From the NCBI RefSeq assembly GCF_015644665.1, contig NZ_JADOBQ010000001.1:1054001-1118000 (forward strand): 64,000 nt of DNA. The letters run 5' to 3'. This DNA comes from Roseobacter sp. MH60115 (lineage in GTDB: Bacteria > Pseudomonadota > Alphaproteobacteria > Rhodobacterales > Rhodobacteraceae). Of this stretch, positions 17,458-27,377 are shown piece after piece. Under the pieces are notes generated by a model. That model did not search any database, was not told the DNA's origin, and saw nothing but the letters and a program-made list of their open reading frames with translations. The translations under genes were made by a program, and so were the position numbers. Position 1 is the first letter of the stretch. Each line of letters opens with the position of its first letter.

Positions 17458-19658
17458 GACTGCAGGGCGGCACAGAGGCTGGCGCTGTCCCTCTGCGCCG
17501 TGCAGGCACCGACAGAGCGCCCACCGCAGCGGACGGGCCGGATATGGCTGTGATCGCATGGCTGGCGCAGGCCTTTGACCAGCCGTTTTCGGCGGATGCG
17601 GTGCGTGCGCGCCTGTCACAGGGGGCCGCGCTCTCCGACCCGCAGGATCTTGCGCGGGCGCTGGAGGCCATCGGGCTGACATCCCGGCTGGTGCTGCGTG
17701 ACCCGTCGGCTGTCGACGCGATTGCGCTCCCGTTTCTGGTCTGGCGGACGTCCGGGCAGGTGCTGATCGTTCAGGGCCTGGGCAAGAATGGGAAAACGGC
17801 ACAGGTGGTCGACCCCGCGCAGGGCCCGTTGGAGCAGGAGATCCCTTTGCGCAAGCTGCGCAAGGAGATCCGCCCCGAATTGATGCTGGTGACCCGCAGC
17901 GCCGATCGCGCGGGCGCGATGCTCTCACCTGACGCCGCGCAGGCGGGTCGGCAACGCGGGCATTGGTTTTGGGCACCGGTGCGCGCCAACTGGGGCAACT
18001 GGGCACAGATCCTTGTCGCCGCCTTGCTGCTCAACCTGATGACGCTGGCGCTGCCGCTCTTTGTCATGAACGTCTATGACAAGGTGATCCCCAATCTGGC
18101 CTATGTGACCCTCTGGACACTGGCCATCGGGGTGGGGATCGCGCTGTTGCTGGATCTGGTGATGCGCACGATCCGCGCGAATATCCTGGAAAACATCGGC
18201 CGGCGCGTGGATCTGAAAGTCGCTGCCACCCTGTTTCAGCAGGCGATGAATACCCGGCTGCTGGACCGCCCCGGCGGGGCTGCGGGCATTGCCAGCACGA
18301 TCCGAGATTTTGAGGTGGTGCGCGAATTCTTCGCCTCGGCTACCTTTGTTGCGCTCATCGATCTGCTGTTCATCGGGATCTTTGTCGCGGCGCTCTATCT
18401 CATTGTCGGGCCGATTGCGCTGGTGCCGCTGCTCGCCGTTCCCGTGGTCCTGCTGATCGCCATTGCCGCGCAATTGCCGTTGGGGCGCAGTGCCGGACGC
18501 GCGCAGCAGATGGCCACCAAGCGCCATGTGGTGCTGGTGGAATCGCTGGCGGGCATCGAAACCATCAAGAGCCTGAACGCCGAACCCCTGATGCAGCGCG
18601 AGTGGGAGGCGGCGGTGGCGGCCTCGTCCCAGATCAACGGGCGCACCAAATTCTGGTCCAATGTCGCCACCAACGGCACCATGCTGGTGCAGCAGCTGGT
18701 ATCGGTCCTGATCATTGTCTGGGGCGTTTTTCTCGTCTCCGACGGGGTGATCACCGTGGGCGGTCTGATCGCGGCAAACATCCTTGCCGGTCGGGTGCTG
18801 GCACCGCTGGGGACCATCGCACAGACGATTTTCCGCGCGCAATATGCGTTCAAATCGCTGGCCGCGCTGAACCGGTTCATGGCCCTGCCGGTGGAGCAGG
18901 GTCCGGCAGTGAAAAGCGATGCACATATCAAGGAGGGCGCGCTGGCGCTGGACGCCGTGTCGCTCACCTATCCGGGGGCGGCGCGTCCGGCGCTGAAGGA
19001 CCTCAGCTTTACCGTGGCACCGGGGGAATGTGTCGCTTTGCTGGGCCGTGTCGGGTCCGGCAAAACCACGGCGGGCAAAGTGTTGGCAGGGTTGATCCAG
19101 CTTGACAGCGGCACGGTGCTGATCGACGGGATCGCCCTGCCGCAATACGAGCCTGCGGAGCTGCGGCGCGGCATCGGTTATCTGCCGCAAACGCCGGAAC
19201 TTTTCACGGGCACCCTGCGCGAGAACCTTGTGATCGGTCAGCAGAATGCCAGTGATGAAGAGATCGCGCGGGCGCTCTATTTCGCGGCGATGGATGAGTT
19301 CCTTGCCGAGGCTCCGGAAGGTCTCGATATGTTCATAGGAGAACAGGGCAAACACCTGTCTGGCGGACAAAAGCAGGGCGTGGCCCTGGCCCGTCTGCTG
19401 CTGCGCCGCCCGAAAACGCTTTTCCTGGACGAGCCGACCAACGCAATGGACCAGCGGATGCAGACGCTGATCATCGACCGGCTGGCAGAGCTGAACAAGA
19501 CCGGCGTCGGCATGGTCATCTGTACACATCGCCAGTCGCTGGCGGCGATGGCGGAGCGGTTGATCGTCATGGACCAGGGACGCGCGGTGCTGGATGGGCC
19601 ACGCGCGGATGTGCTGGACAAACTGCGCGCCATGGGTGCCGCGCGGGCAAAGGGGTAG
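17454..19658 (+). CDS. type I secretion ABC exporter with inactive C39-like domain
   Basis: The 734-residue inner-membrane exporter has an N-terminal C39-peptidase-like domain (about 25-150), a six-helix membrane domain (about 175-460) and an ATPase domain with Walker A GRVGSGKT (about 530-537), signature LSGGQ (about 634) and Walker B LFLDEP. The C39-like domain lacks the catalytic cysteine (the ECGLAC position reads GPDMAV) and the histidine, as in HlyB/LapB-type exporters. The substrate therefore should lack a double-glycine leader and carry a C-terminal signal. The likely substrate is the 1267-residue protein at 23530. Confidence 0.92.
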   Translation: MRLQGGTEAGAVPLRRAGTDRAPTAADGPDMAVIAWLAQAFDQPFSADAVRARLSQGAALSDPQDLARALEAIGLTSRLVLRDPSAVDAIALPFLVWRTSGQVLIVQGLGKNGKTAQVVDPAQGPLEQEIPLRKLRKEIRPELMLVTRSADRAGAMLSPDAAQAGRQRGHWFWAPVRANWGNWAQILVAALLLNLMTLALPLFVMNVYDKVIPNLAYVTLWTLAIGVGIALLLDLVMRTIRANILENIGRRVDLKVAATLFQQAMNTRLLDRPGGAAGIASTIRDFEVVREFFASATFVALIDLLFIGIFVAALYLIVGPIALVPLLAVPVVLLIAIAAQLPLGRSAGRAQQMATKRHVVLVESLAGIETIKSLNAEPLMQREWEAAVAASSQINGRTKFWSNVATNGTMLVQQLVSVLIIVWGVFLVSDGVITVGGLIAANILAGRVLAPLGTIAQTIFRAQYAFKSLAALNRFMALPVEQGPAVKSDAHIKEGALALDAVSLTYPGAARPALKDLSFTVAPGECVALLGRVGSGKTTAGKVLAGLIQLDSGTVLIDGIALPQYEPAELRRGIGYLPQTPELFTGTLRENLVIGQQNASDEEIARALYFAAMDEFLAEAPEGLDMFIGEQGKHLSGGQKQGVALARLLLRRPKTLFLDEPTNAMDQRMQTLIIDRLAELNKTGVGMVICTHRQSLAAMAERLIVMDQGRAVLDGPRADVLDKLRAMGAARAKG

Positions 19659-19661
19659 GGT

Positions 19662-20984
19662 ATGTTCGGCAACCGCATCGAGGATGGTTTTGCCAATAAC
19701 ATCTCCGGCGCACGCGCGGCCGTGCATGATGGAGGGCCTTGGCGTCTGCTGGTGGCTGTGGCGCTGGGGGTCGGGGCTTTTCTGGCCTGGGCGGCCACCT
19801 ACAAGATCGAGGAAACAGCGCGCGCCACCGGGCGCGTGATCCCGTCGCAACAGGTGCAGGTGGTGCAGAGCCTTGAGGGCGGTATCGTGCGCGATATCAC
19901 GGTGCGCGAAGGCGATATTGTAGCGCCCGGCGACGTGCTGATGCGGATAGACGACACGCGGTTCGATGCCGAACGCGGGGAGCTGCTGGAGCGGGAGGCG
20001 GCGATACTGGCCGAATCCGCACGGCTGACGGCAGAGGCGCGATTTGCGACGGAATTGGACTTTCCCGTGTTGCTGCAAGCCCGCGCGCCCTTGGCCGTCG
20101 CGGCAGAACAGGAAGTGTTCCTCTCGCGCCGCGAGCAACTCAAACGCGAACTGCGGGTGCTGGAGGCGCAACTGCTGCAGCGCCGGGGAGAGTTGAGCGA
20201 AATCAGGGCGTTGCGCTACAGAACGGAAGGTATCATTGCGCCGTTGAGCGCGGAGATTGCCCTGACGCAGGACATGTTCGACCGGGGGTTGGTGCCGCAG
20301 ATTGAACTGCTGCGGTTGCAGTCGCGACTGGCTGAACTCAACGGCGATCTGGGCGTGAGCCGCGCCTCGGAACCGCGGCTGCAGGCAGCAATTGCCGAGG
20401 CGGAAAACCAAATCGACGCGGCGCGCTCGGCCTATGTGCTCTCGGCGCGTCAGCGGCTGGCGACCCTGCAGTTGGAACTGGCGGTGGTGCAGGAAACCCT
20501 GCGCAGCGCCAATGACCGCGTTACCCGCGCGCAGCTACGCGCACCGGTGCGCGGCACGATCAACCGGGTGAACGCCACGACAATTGGCGCAGTTGTGCAG
20601 CCCGGGGCGGCCCTTGTGGAGATCGTGCCGATTGACGACAGCCTGCTGATCGAGGCGGATCTGGGCCCGCGCGACATCGCCTTTGTCAGCCCGGGCGAGC
20701 CCGCGTCGGTGAAAATTTCCGCCTATGACTACGTGATCTACGGCGCGCTGGAGGGCGAGGTTGTCCGGATCGGCGCCGATACGATTGCCACGGAGGAGGG
20801 CGGGGAGTTTTTCCGGGTGATCGTGCGGACAAACAAATCCTATCTTGGCACGGAGAAAAAACCGCTGCCGATCACGCCGGGGATGATCGCCTCGGTCGAC
20901 ATCCAGACCGGGGAAAAGACCGTGCTGTCCTATCTGGCCAAGCCGCTCCTGCGCGCACAGGCGGAGGCGCTGCGCGAACGCTGA
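19662..20984 (+). CDS. HlyD-family membrane fusion protein of type I secretion
   Basis: The 440-residue adaptor has a short cytosolic N terminus, one membrane helix (about 28-46), a lipoyl-like half (GRVIPSQQVQVVQSLEGGIV), a long coiled-coil hairpin (about 100-285) and the second lipoyl/beta-barrel part with APVRGTINRVN. It bridges the ABC exporter and the TolC-like duct. The gene starts 3 bp after the exporter gene. Its stop directly abuts the stop of the convergent cyclase gene with no space between. Confidence 0.92.
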   Translation: MFGNRIEDGFANNISGARAAVHDGGPWRLLVAVALGVGAFLAWAATYKIEETARATGRVIPSQQVQVVQSLEGGIVRDITVREGDIVAPGDVLMRIDDTRFDAERGELLEREAAILAESARLTAEARFATELDFPVLLQARAPLAVAAEQEVFLSRREQLKRELRVLEAQLLQRRGELSEIRALRYRTEGIIAPLSAEIALTQDMFDRGLVPQIELLRLQSRLAELNGDLGVSRASEPRLQAAIAEAENQIDAARSAYVLSARQRLATLQLELAVVQETLRSANDRVTRAQLRAPVRGTINRVNATTIGAVVQPGAALVEIVPIDDSLLIEADLGPRDIAFVSPGEPASVKISAYDYVIYGALEGEVVRIGADTIATEEGGEFFRVIVRTNKSYLGTEKKPLPITPGMIASVDIQTGEKTVLSYLAKPLLRAQAEALRER

Positions 20985-23249
20985 TCACTTGCGGGTCGAG
21001 GAAAACACACCGTCCCAACCGGCATCGGGCGGCGTGGCGCGCAGATCGGTAATGCGGGTCGCATACATGTCCAAGTATTCCTGCAAGGAGATGTCCAACG
21101 CGCCAAGGGATGTGCGGACCTCGGCAAGGAGGGCTTCGGCCTTGTCCCAGCTGCGGGACCGGTAGGCCGCCAGCATATCGTTGTTCACGGCCCAGAGGGT
21201 CTGGAACCGCGGGTCTTGCCGCAGGGTTTCATCGCCCAGCAGGGCATAGATCGTCTCTGGCACTTCCTTGCCCACGACGCGGATCACATCCAGCTCCATC
21301 ACGGCGAAATCGTTCATTACCTCGCGCGCCGTGGCCTGGCCCAGGATGATCGCCGCCCCATAGTAGCGCGATTGCCCCTCGAGCCGCGAGGCCACATTCA
21401 CCGGATCCCCCAGGGCGGTGTAGTCGAACCGTGTATCGCTGCCCATGTTGCCGACCACGCATTGACCGGTATTTATGCCAATGCCGACGTTGATCTTATG
21501 CACGGAGACCCAGGGCTGCCGTTTTTCGGTGCGCTGACGCTTTTGGCCAACCCGCTTGCGTTTCTGTGCTCTGAGCCGCTCTTTGTTGAAGCTCTGCACA
21601 TCGGCGATCATCTTCAGGGCGGCGCGGCAGGCGGCGCGCGGGTGGTCGTGATTGTCCAGCGGCGCGTTCCAGAAGGCCATCACCGCGTCGCCCATGAATT
21701 TGTCGATGGTGCCTTTCTGCTCCATGATCGCATTGGACAGGATGGTCAGGAAGCGGTTCATCAGGCCGGTCAGGGCCTCGGGGTCGTCGCGGAATTCCTC
21801 GGCAATCGCCGTGAAGCCACGCACATCGCTGAAAAGAAGGGTCAGCTGTCGCGATTCACCGCCTAGGGTCAGGCTGCCCTGGTTGCGGCTGAGCTGATCC
21901 ACCAGATCGGGCGAGACATATTGGCCGAAGGCGCTGCGGATTTCGCGCCGCTTTCGCTCTTCGCGCAGGTAATTTACGGTGGAGATCAGCATGACCGCCG
22001 TTGTCACGGCGACCACCGGGAAGGACGGGTCGAGCAGGATGCGCTTGTCGTAAAAAAGGTAGTAAGACACCGCCACATAGCCGCCCAGCAGCAGCACGGA
22101 CGAGGAAATGAGCAGCCGTGCGGAGAGGGCGGGCGCGAAGATGATGACCAAAAAGCAGAGGACCAGCGTTGTCACCAGTTCGATGGCGATGGTGTAATTC
22201 GGTCGGATCAGCAGGGTCTTGGCCATGATGTTTTCGAGCACCTGCGCATGTATCTCCACCCCGGCCATGGCCACGCCCAGTGGGGTGGCGCGGAAGTCCT
22301 CCAGCCCGATGGCGGAGGTGCCGACCAGCACGAGATGCCCCGCAAGCCGCCCGTCGGGCACCCGGTCCCGCAGCAGATCGGCGGCAGAGACATATCGGCT
22401 TTGTGCGGAGGGGGTCAGGTAGGGCCAGACCGTGCCGTCCCGCGCCGTCGGGATCAACTGGCGGGCCAGGACAACCCCCTCGACCCCGGCATCATTCGTG
22501 CGCACGGCAAAAGGGCCACCGCCCGTCGCCACGCGCAACAGTTCCGGCGTCAGGCCCAGCCGGATCTGGCCCTGCACGCTCATCACCAGCGGCACGCGGC
22601 GGTAAACGCCGTCAGCATCGGGCCGGGTTGCGAACATGCCGCGCCCGGCGGCATTGGCCTCAAGCGCAGGCAGGTTTTGCACGATGTCGGGAAATTTCAT
22701 CAGGTAGGGCATCGGGTCCGGCCCGATGAGCGCATGCGCCGCGTCCGCCATGTCACGTTTTTCCGCCCGGTTGCCCGCCACATTGCGCACGCTGGTCTGC
22801 CCGACAATCACGCGGGCCTCCGCAAAGGCCTGCGCCAGCTTGGTGTCATTGTCCGGTAGTTGCGCCAGGCGGGTTGCGAGATCGCCTGGCATGTCCGGAT
22901 TGTCTTCGGCGATTTGGGCAGGCGAGAGCCGATCCGGTTCGGAAAAGATGATGTCGAAACCGATGGCGACAGCCCCCTGCGCCGTGGCGCGGGTGACCAG
23001 TTCGGCGATGTAGCTGCGCGGCCAGGGCCATTGACCGATCTCCTCGATGCTGCGGTCATCCACATCCACGATGGCCACAGGCATCGGGGTCAGATCGCGC
23101 GGTTTGGACTGGTGATAGAAATCGAAGGAGGCATTGCGCAGCATGGCCACCGCTTGCGGGTCACCGATGCGAATGACGAGCCCAAAGAGCAATCCCATCA
23201 GGGCGATCACGCGAACCCATCCAACCCATTTCGAAAACCACTGTTTCAT
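20985..23249 (-). CDS. CHASE2-domain class III adenylate cyclase
   Basis: The 754-residue membrane protein has an N-terminal signal anchor, an extracytoplasmic CHASE2 sensor domain (about 40-340), three membrane helices (about 345-420) and a cytoplasmic class III nucleotide cyclase domain (about 465-660). The metal aspartates are D475 (LFSDVRGF) and D521 (FMGDAVMAFW). K517 and the FDYTALGDPVN segment fit ATP as substrate, so the product should be cAMP. The gene is convergent with the secretion genes and divergent from the adhesin gene. A CRP-like site lies in the 280-bp region between cyclase and adhesin. Confidence 0.9.
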   Translation of the reverse strand: MKQWFSKWVGWVRVIALMGLLFGLVIRIGDPQAVAMLRNASFDFYHQSKPRDLTPMPVAIVDVDDRSIEEIGQWPWPRSYIAELVTRATAQGAVAIGFDIIFSEPDRLSPAQIAEDNPDMPGDLATRLAQLPDNDTKLAQAFAEARVIVGQTSVRNVAGNRAEKRDMADAAHALIGPDPMPYLMKFPDIVQNLPALEANAAGRGMFATRPDADGVYRRVPLVMSVQGQIRLGLTPELLRVATGGGPFAVRTNDAGVEGVVLARQLIPTARDGTVWPYLTPSAQSRYVSAADLLRDRVPDGRLAGHLVLVGTSAIGLEDFRATPLGVAMAGVEIHAQVLENIMAKTLLIRPNYTIAIELVTTLVLCFLVIIFAPALSARLLISSSVLLLGGYVAVSYYLFYDKRILLDPSFPVVAVTTAVMLISTVNYLREERKRREIRSAFGQYVSPDLVDQLSRNQGSLTLGGESRQLTLLFSDVRGFTAIAEEFRDDPEALTGLMNRFLTILSNAIMEQKGTIDKFMGDAVMAFWNAPLDNHDHPRAACRAALKMIADVQSFNKERLRAQKRKRVGQKRQRTEKRQPWVSVHKINVGIGINTGQCVVGNMGSDTRFDYTALGDPVNVASRLEGQSRYYGAAIILGQATAREVMNDFAVMELDVIRVVGKEVPETIYALLGDETLRQDPRFQTLWAVNNDMLAAYRSRSWDKAEALLAEVRTSLGALDISLQEYLDMYATRITDLRATPPDAGWDGVFSSTRK

Positions 23250-23452
23250 CGCGGGGACCGCCTGCCCGGTGCCAAAAAACTACACAACCCGTGCAGAACA
23301 GACCGGCTCTCCCGGTTGCTGTGCTCATACTGACCGAATCGGCGAACGGATCAAGTCAGTGGACAACCAGCGATTGTTCCCACTATGGAAATAATCAAGG
23401 GTTTTATTGGGTGTCGGTGAAAATATGCTGTTTTTAGAGCCTTAATTGGGCA

Positions 23453-23474
23453 AAATGTGGTGTGGATCACATAC
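23453..23474. promoter_or_regulatory. CRP/FNR-type binding site upstream of the adhesin gene
   Basis: The 22-bp element has half-sites TGTGG and TCACA separated by 6 bp. By eye it matches 17 of 22 positions of the E. coli CRP consensus. It lies 55 bp before the GTG of the adhesin gene and about 200 bp from the divergent cyclase start. The rest of the 23250-23529 region is AT-rich and shows no gene. Confidence 0.5.
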
Positions 23475-23529
23475 GTCCGCGCATTTTTAAGTTAATCATC
23501 GCTTAATTTGAATTTCTGAGGATGGCGCG

Positions 23530-26500
23530 GTGTCCCTGTTTCATGAGGCACAAAATGAAGACCCGGATGAGGTAGTTACCCTGTGGGGCAACGCTTCTGA
23601 CGCGGTTGTCGTGCCGGACAGCGCGTTGCTCTTCAACGGTGAATTCTTCCGGCTGGGCCCTGACCTCTATATCGTGAACGACGGGGCGGCGAATTTCCGC
23701 GTACCGGACTATTTTGCGCAGTCCAAACCGGCTGATCTGCACGATCCCAACGGGGCAGTGCTGCGCGGCGATCTGGTTGAGTTGCTCGCCGGTCCGATCG
23801 CCCCCGGCCAATATGCGCAGGCAGGCGACGCCACGGCGTCCAGCCCGATCGGGCAGGTTGAAACGGTCGAGGGGGCCACCTCCGTCCAGCGGGTCGATGG
23901 GTCGGTCGAGACCCTGCAGGTCGGCTCAAAGATCTATCAGAACGACGTGATCACCACCTCCAAGGACGCTTCGGTTTCCGTCACCTTCGTGGATGGCACC
24001 ATCTTCACGCTGTCCGCCTCGTCGCGCATGGTGATTGACGAGCTGATCTATGATCCCGATGCCACAGATAACTCGGGCAGCTTCAGTCTGATCCAGGGCA
24101 GCTTTGTTTTCATCGCGGGGCAGGTGGCCAAGACCGGCGGCATGGATGTGAACACGCCGTCCTCGACCATGGGCATTCGCGGCACGACCGTGGTGGTCGA
24201 GGTAGGCACGGTCAATGGCGTCGACACCACCGAGGTGACGCTGACCACGGACCCCGACGGCGACACCGGTCGCGTCGAGCTGCGCGACATCGATGGCAAC
24301 CTCGTCGCCTTCATCGATCAGACCAATACCAAGTGGATCGTCTCTGCCGCCACCGGCGAGACCCGCGAGGTGGACCGGACGCTGCAGGACGACGCCGAGG
24401 ATAATCTGCTGATCGCCGAAGCCTTTGCCGCTTTCCGCTCTGCGGTGGCGCGTGTCGATGCGGGCGACACTTTCGTGTCGCTCTCCGATCCGGGCAGTGG
24501 GATCAGCATCGACCCGCAGAACCAATCGCAATCCCCCGCCGATCTGGAAGTGGATTCCCTCGACGAACCCGGCGCGGTCGAGGCCCCCGCGGAAGTGGAC
24601 GATCAGGAGGCCCCGGAGAGCGAACCCTTTGACGAAGGGCTGCTTGCGCCGGAAGAGGCTGGACCCGTTGTGGTGGTCAGCGGCCCCGAAGACGCGGGCG
24701 GAGAAGAGGCAATCAGCGGTGACATCGCCGTGCCTGGCAGCGTCGCGGGCACGGTCTTTGCCCTCGCAGGGGGGCCGTCGAACGGCACTGTGGTTGTCAC
24801 GGCCGACGGCCAGTTCGACTATGTGCCCAATCCGAACTTCAACGGCATCGACAGTTTCACCTTTGCGGCGACCGACCCCAACGGCGACACGGTCGAAGGC
24901 TCCGTGATCGTGCAGGTTCTGCCGGTGAACGATATCCCCGACGCGCAGGATACAGAGGCAACCGGTGTCGAGGACAGCATTCTGACCGGCACCATTGTCG
25001 CCAGCGACATTGACGGCGACGTGTTGAGCTATGCCATCGGCACAACGCCCGGCAACGGTGAAGTCGCGCTCTTCCCCGATGGCACATATTCCTACCGGCC
25101 CGATGTGAACTTTGCGGGCACTGACAGCTTTAGCGTGATCGTTTCTGATCCGTCAGGCGAGACCGCCGAGGCGACAGTCAGCATCAGCATAACCGGCGAA
25201 AACGATGCGCCGATCGTCACGACAGCCGTGGGTGCGAACCTCGGCACGGTGGTGGAAGGCGACGAACAGGCGGATGCCAGTGGCCAGCTCAGCGCGGATG
25301 ATCCCGAAGACAACGCCGTTACCTGGACAGGGACGTCCACGGCGCTTTTTGGCGCCTTTGCGATCACCAGTACCGGCGCCTGGACCTATGTGCTCGACAA
25401 TGACGTCGCCGACAGCATCGCCGAAGGTGAAACCGTCACGGAGACGTTCACGGCCACCGCCTCGGACGAGTTCGGCGCAACGGTCACACAGATCATCGAG
25501 GTGACCCTGACCGGCACAAATGATGCGCCGACCGTCACCCAAAACAGCGTCTTCGAGACTGATCAGAACGGTGTGCTGACCAATCAGCTGACGGCGACGG
25601 ATGTAGACAGCAGCGGTCCGCTGAGTTTTGCCCTGGGCGATGACGGTCCCGAAAACGGTATCGCCACGATCAATGAGGATGGCAGTTTCACCTATACGCC
25701 GAATGCCGATTTCGCGGGCATCGACCGTTTCAGCTACACGGTCACGGATGCGCAGGGCGGCGTGTCCACAGGGCGGGTCACAGCGGCGGTGGAAAGCACA
25801 TCGGGCGCTGTCGGAGAGCAATCGGTGAGTGTTGCGATCACTGTTGATGCCACCGCTGAAGCAGCTGCCGGTGCGGTGGCCATCGACGCGCAGACCGTGG
25901 AGGCGCAATCGGTCAATCTGATCATTGCCATGGACAGCTCGGCCAGTATCGAAGGCGGCAACTGGATCGCGCAGCGCGAAGCCGTCCGAGACGCGATCGA
26001 GCAGCTGAGCGACCAGTTCGAGGGCTCGACAACCTCAGTGGATGTGCAGGTCATCGCCTACTCGAACAGGGTTGTTGCCGTCGGGCCCACCGATCTGCAC
26101 GATCCGGATCTGCCGGGGGATATTCTGTCACTGCGGTTCCAGCGCGGCTCCACGGGCTGGGATCTGGCGCTGGATGAGGCCAATGACTTCCTGACGGGAG
26201 AGCCTGCAGGTGAGGCAAACTTTCTGCTCTTCATCACCGATGGTGTCCCGTCCAACGGCGCGTGGCGCCAGTCGCTGGAGGCGCTGACCAACCCGCCGGG
26301 GGGCGCCTTCACCGTGGACATCAAGGCCTTTGGCATCGGGGAGGAGTATGATCCCACCTTGCTGCAGGAGATTGACCCCGATCCGACCCTGCTCTTGACC
26401 GCCGACGACCTTGCGGCCGCGCTGACGCAAACGCCTGTCTTCTCGCCCAAGCTGATTTCTCTGGATGTCTCGCTTGAGGCCGATGGCGAAGATCATGGCA

Positions 26501-27333
26501 TCATCGCCACCCAGGACAGCGATGCGTTGATCGTGGAAGGCATCGACTACGAACTGCCGCTGGCGAGCATCGAAAACATCGAACTGCTGCTGGGCGAAAG
26601 CAACCGGATCAGCGTGGCCACGCGCTTTGATCTGGATGGGGACGACAGCACCGCCGAGATCGAGCTCTTTTCCAGCGATGTGATCGGCAAGGCAGATACG
26701 GCGCAGAGCATCGCCGGTCTGGACGCGACTGACCTGCTCTTTGGCAGCGATCTGGCGGACGACATTGCAGGCGGGGGCGGCAGTGACCTGATCCTGGGAT
26801 TTGACGGTGCGGACACATTAGACGGGGGCGCGGACGCGGACATCGTTCTGGCAGGGGGCGGCGATGACGTTTTGCGTGTCTCCGAAGCGCCGGGTGCCGG
26901 GGTTGAGCTGCTGGACGGCGGTGCCGGACGCGACGTGCTTGAGATCGGTGTTGGCGGCAATCTGACCGACGATCTGATCCCGTCGCTGGACATCAGGGAC
27001 ATCGAAGCCATCGACATGGAGAACGGCCAGGCCAACAGTCTGGCACTCATATTGGAAGATGTGATCGATATGTCCTCCACCAGCGACAGCCAGTTGGAAG
27101 CCTTGCTGGACGCGGCCCTGCCGGAAAGTGCGGTGATCTACGGCGATGCGACGGACAGTCTGACCCTTGTTTCTGGCCCGGAAGGCGGGTTCCAGAAGGT
27201 ATCCGATACGCCGGTGGCGGATGGCAACGGCAACACGCTGGACATCTACGCCTATGTGGAGGGCGGCAATGTACTCGCCACGCTGGGCGTGGACAGCGAT
27301 ATCGACGTCTCAGGCGCGGTGCCGGTGGGCTGA
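23530..27333 (+). CDS. large RTX adhesin-like protein (FecR, VCBS/cadherin-like, VWA, RTX)
   Basis: The 1267-residue acidic protein is probably secreted by the neighbouring type I system. In order it has an N-terminal strand-rich region (1-85), a FecR-like domain (about 95-210), an acidic linker, cadherin-like repeats (about 400-550, with PNFNGIDSFTFAATD), VCBS repeats (about 555-765), a von Willebrand A domain (about 795-960, MIDAS residues in MDSSAS), RTX-type glycine/aspartate repeats (about 1069-1115) and a C-terminal tail without a double-glycine leader or Sec signal. The GTG start follows GAGGA. Surface attachment or matrix function is inferred from the domains; the VWA domain suggests a metal-dependent ligand site. 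Confidence 0.88.
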   Translation: MSLFHEAQNEDPDEVVTLWGNASDAVVVPDSALLFNGEFFRLGPDLYIVNDGAANFRVPDYFAQSKPADLHDPNGAVLRGDLVELLAGPIAPGQYAQAGDATASSPIGQVETVEGATSVQRVDGSVETLQVGSKIYQNDVITTSKDASVSVTFVDGTIFTLSASSRMVIDELIYDPDATDNSGSFSLIQGSFVFIAGQVAKTGGMDVNTPSSTMGIRGTTVVVEVGTVNGVDTTEVTLTTDPDGDTGRVELRDIDGNLVAFIDQTNTKWIVSAATGETREVDRTLQDDAEDNLLIAEAFAAFRSAVARVDAGDTFVSLSDPGSGISIDPQNQSQSPADLEVDSLDEPGAVEAPAEVDDQEAPESEPFDEGLLAPEEAGPVVVVSGPEDAGGEEAISGDIAVPGSVAGTVFALAGGPSNGTVVVTADGQFDYVPNPNFNGIDSFTFAATDPNGDTVEGSVIVQVLPVNDIPDAQDTEATGVEDSILTGTIVASDIDGDVLSYAIGTTPGNGEVALFPDGTYSYRPDVNFAGTDSFSVIVSDPSGETAEATVSISITGENDAPIVTTAVGANLGTVVEGDEQADASGQLSADDPEDNAVTWTGTSTALFGAFAITSTGAWTYVLDNDVADSIAEGETVTETFTATASDEFGATVTQIIEVTLTGTNDAPTVTQNSVFETDQNGVLTNQLTATDVDSSGPLSFALGDDGPENGIATINEDGSFTYTPNADFAGIDRFSYTVTDAQGGVSTGRVTAAVESTSGAVGEQSVSVAITVDATAEAAAGAVAIDAQTVEAQSVNLIIAMDSSASIEGGNWIAQREAVRDAIEQLSDQFEGSTTSVDVQVIAYSNRVVAVGPTDLHDPDLPGDILSLRFQRGSTGWDLALDEANDFLTGEPAGEANFLLFITDGVPSNGAWRQSLEALTNPPGGAFTVDIKAFGIGEEYDPTLLQEIDPDPTLLLTADDLAAALTQTPVFSPKLISLDVSLEADGEDHGIIATQDSDALIVEGIDYELPLASIENIELLLGESNRISVATRFDLDGDDSTAEIELFSSDVIGKADTAQSIAGLDATDLLFGSDLADDIAGGGGSDLILGFDGADTLDGGADADIVLAGGGDDVLRVSEAPGAGVELLDGGAGRDVLEIGVGGNLTDDLIPSLDIRDIEAIDMENGQANSLALILEDVIDMSSTSDSQLEALLDAALPESAVIYGDATDSLTLVSGPEGGFQKVSDTPVADGNGNTLDIYAYVEGGNVLATLGVDSDIDVSGAVPVG

Positions 27334-27377
27334 CGCGGCGTGATCGCTTTTTGGCAAATGTGGCTCAGGCGTCAGCC
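27328..27377. other. dyad spanning two convergent stop codons
   Basis: GGCTGACGC at 27328-27336 and GCGTCAGCC at 27369-27377 are perfect 9-bp inverted copies that include the stop of the adhesin gene and lie just inside the end of ggpS. The spacer is 32 bases with a short T-run (CTTTTT). It could be a weak shared terminator. Confidence 0.35.

Noticed and set aside
17925-20411. An 828-codon open frame on the minus strand
   Set aside because: It lies wholly antisense to the secretion ABC and HlyD genes, is rich in Arg, His and Gln, and has no domain. It is a high-GC shadow.
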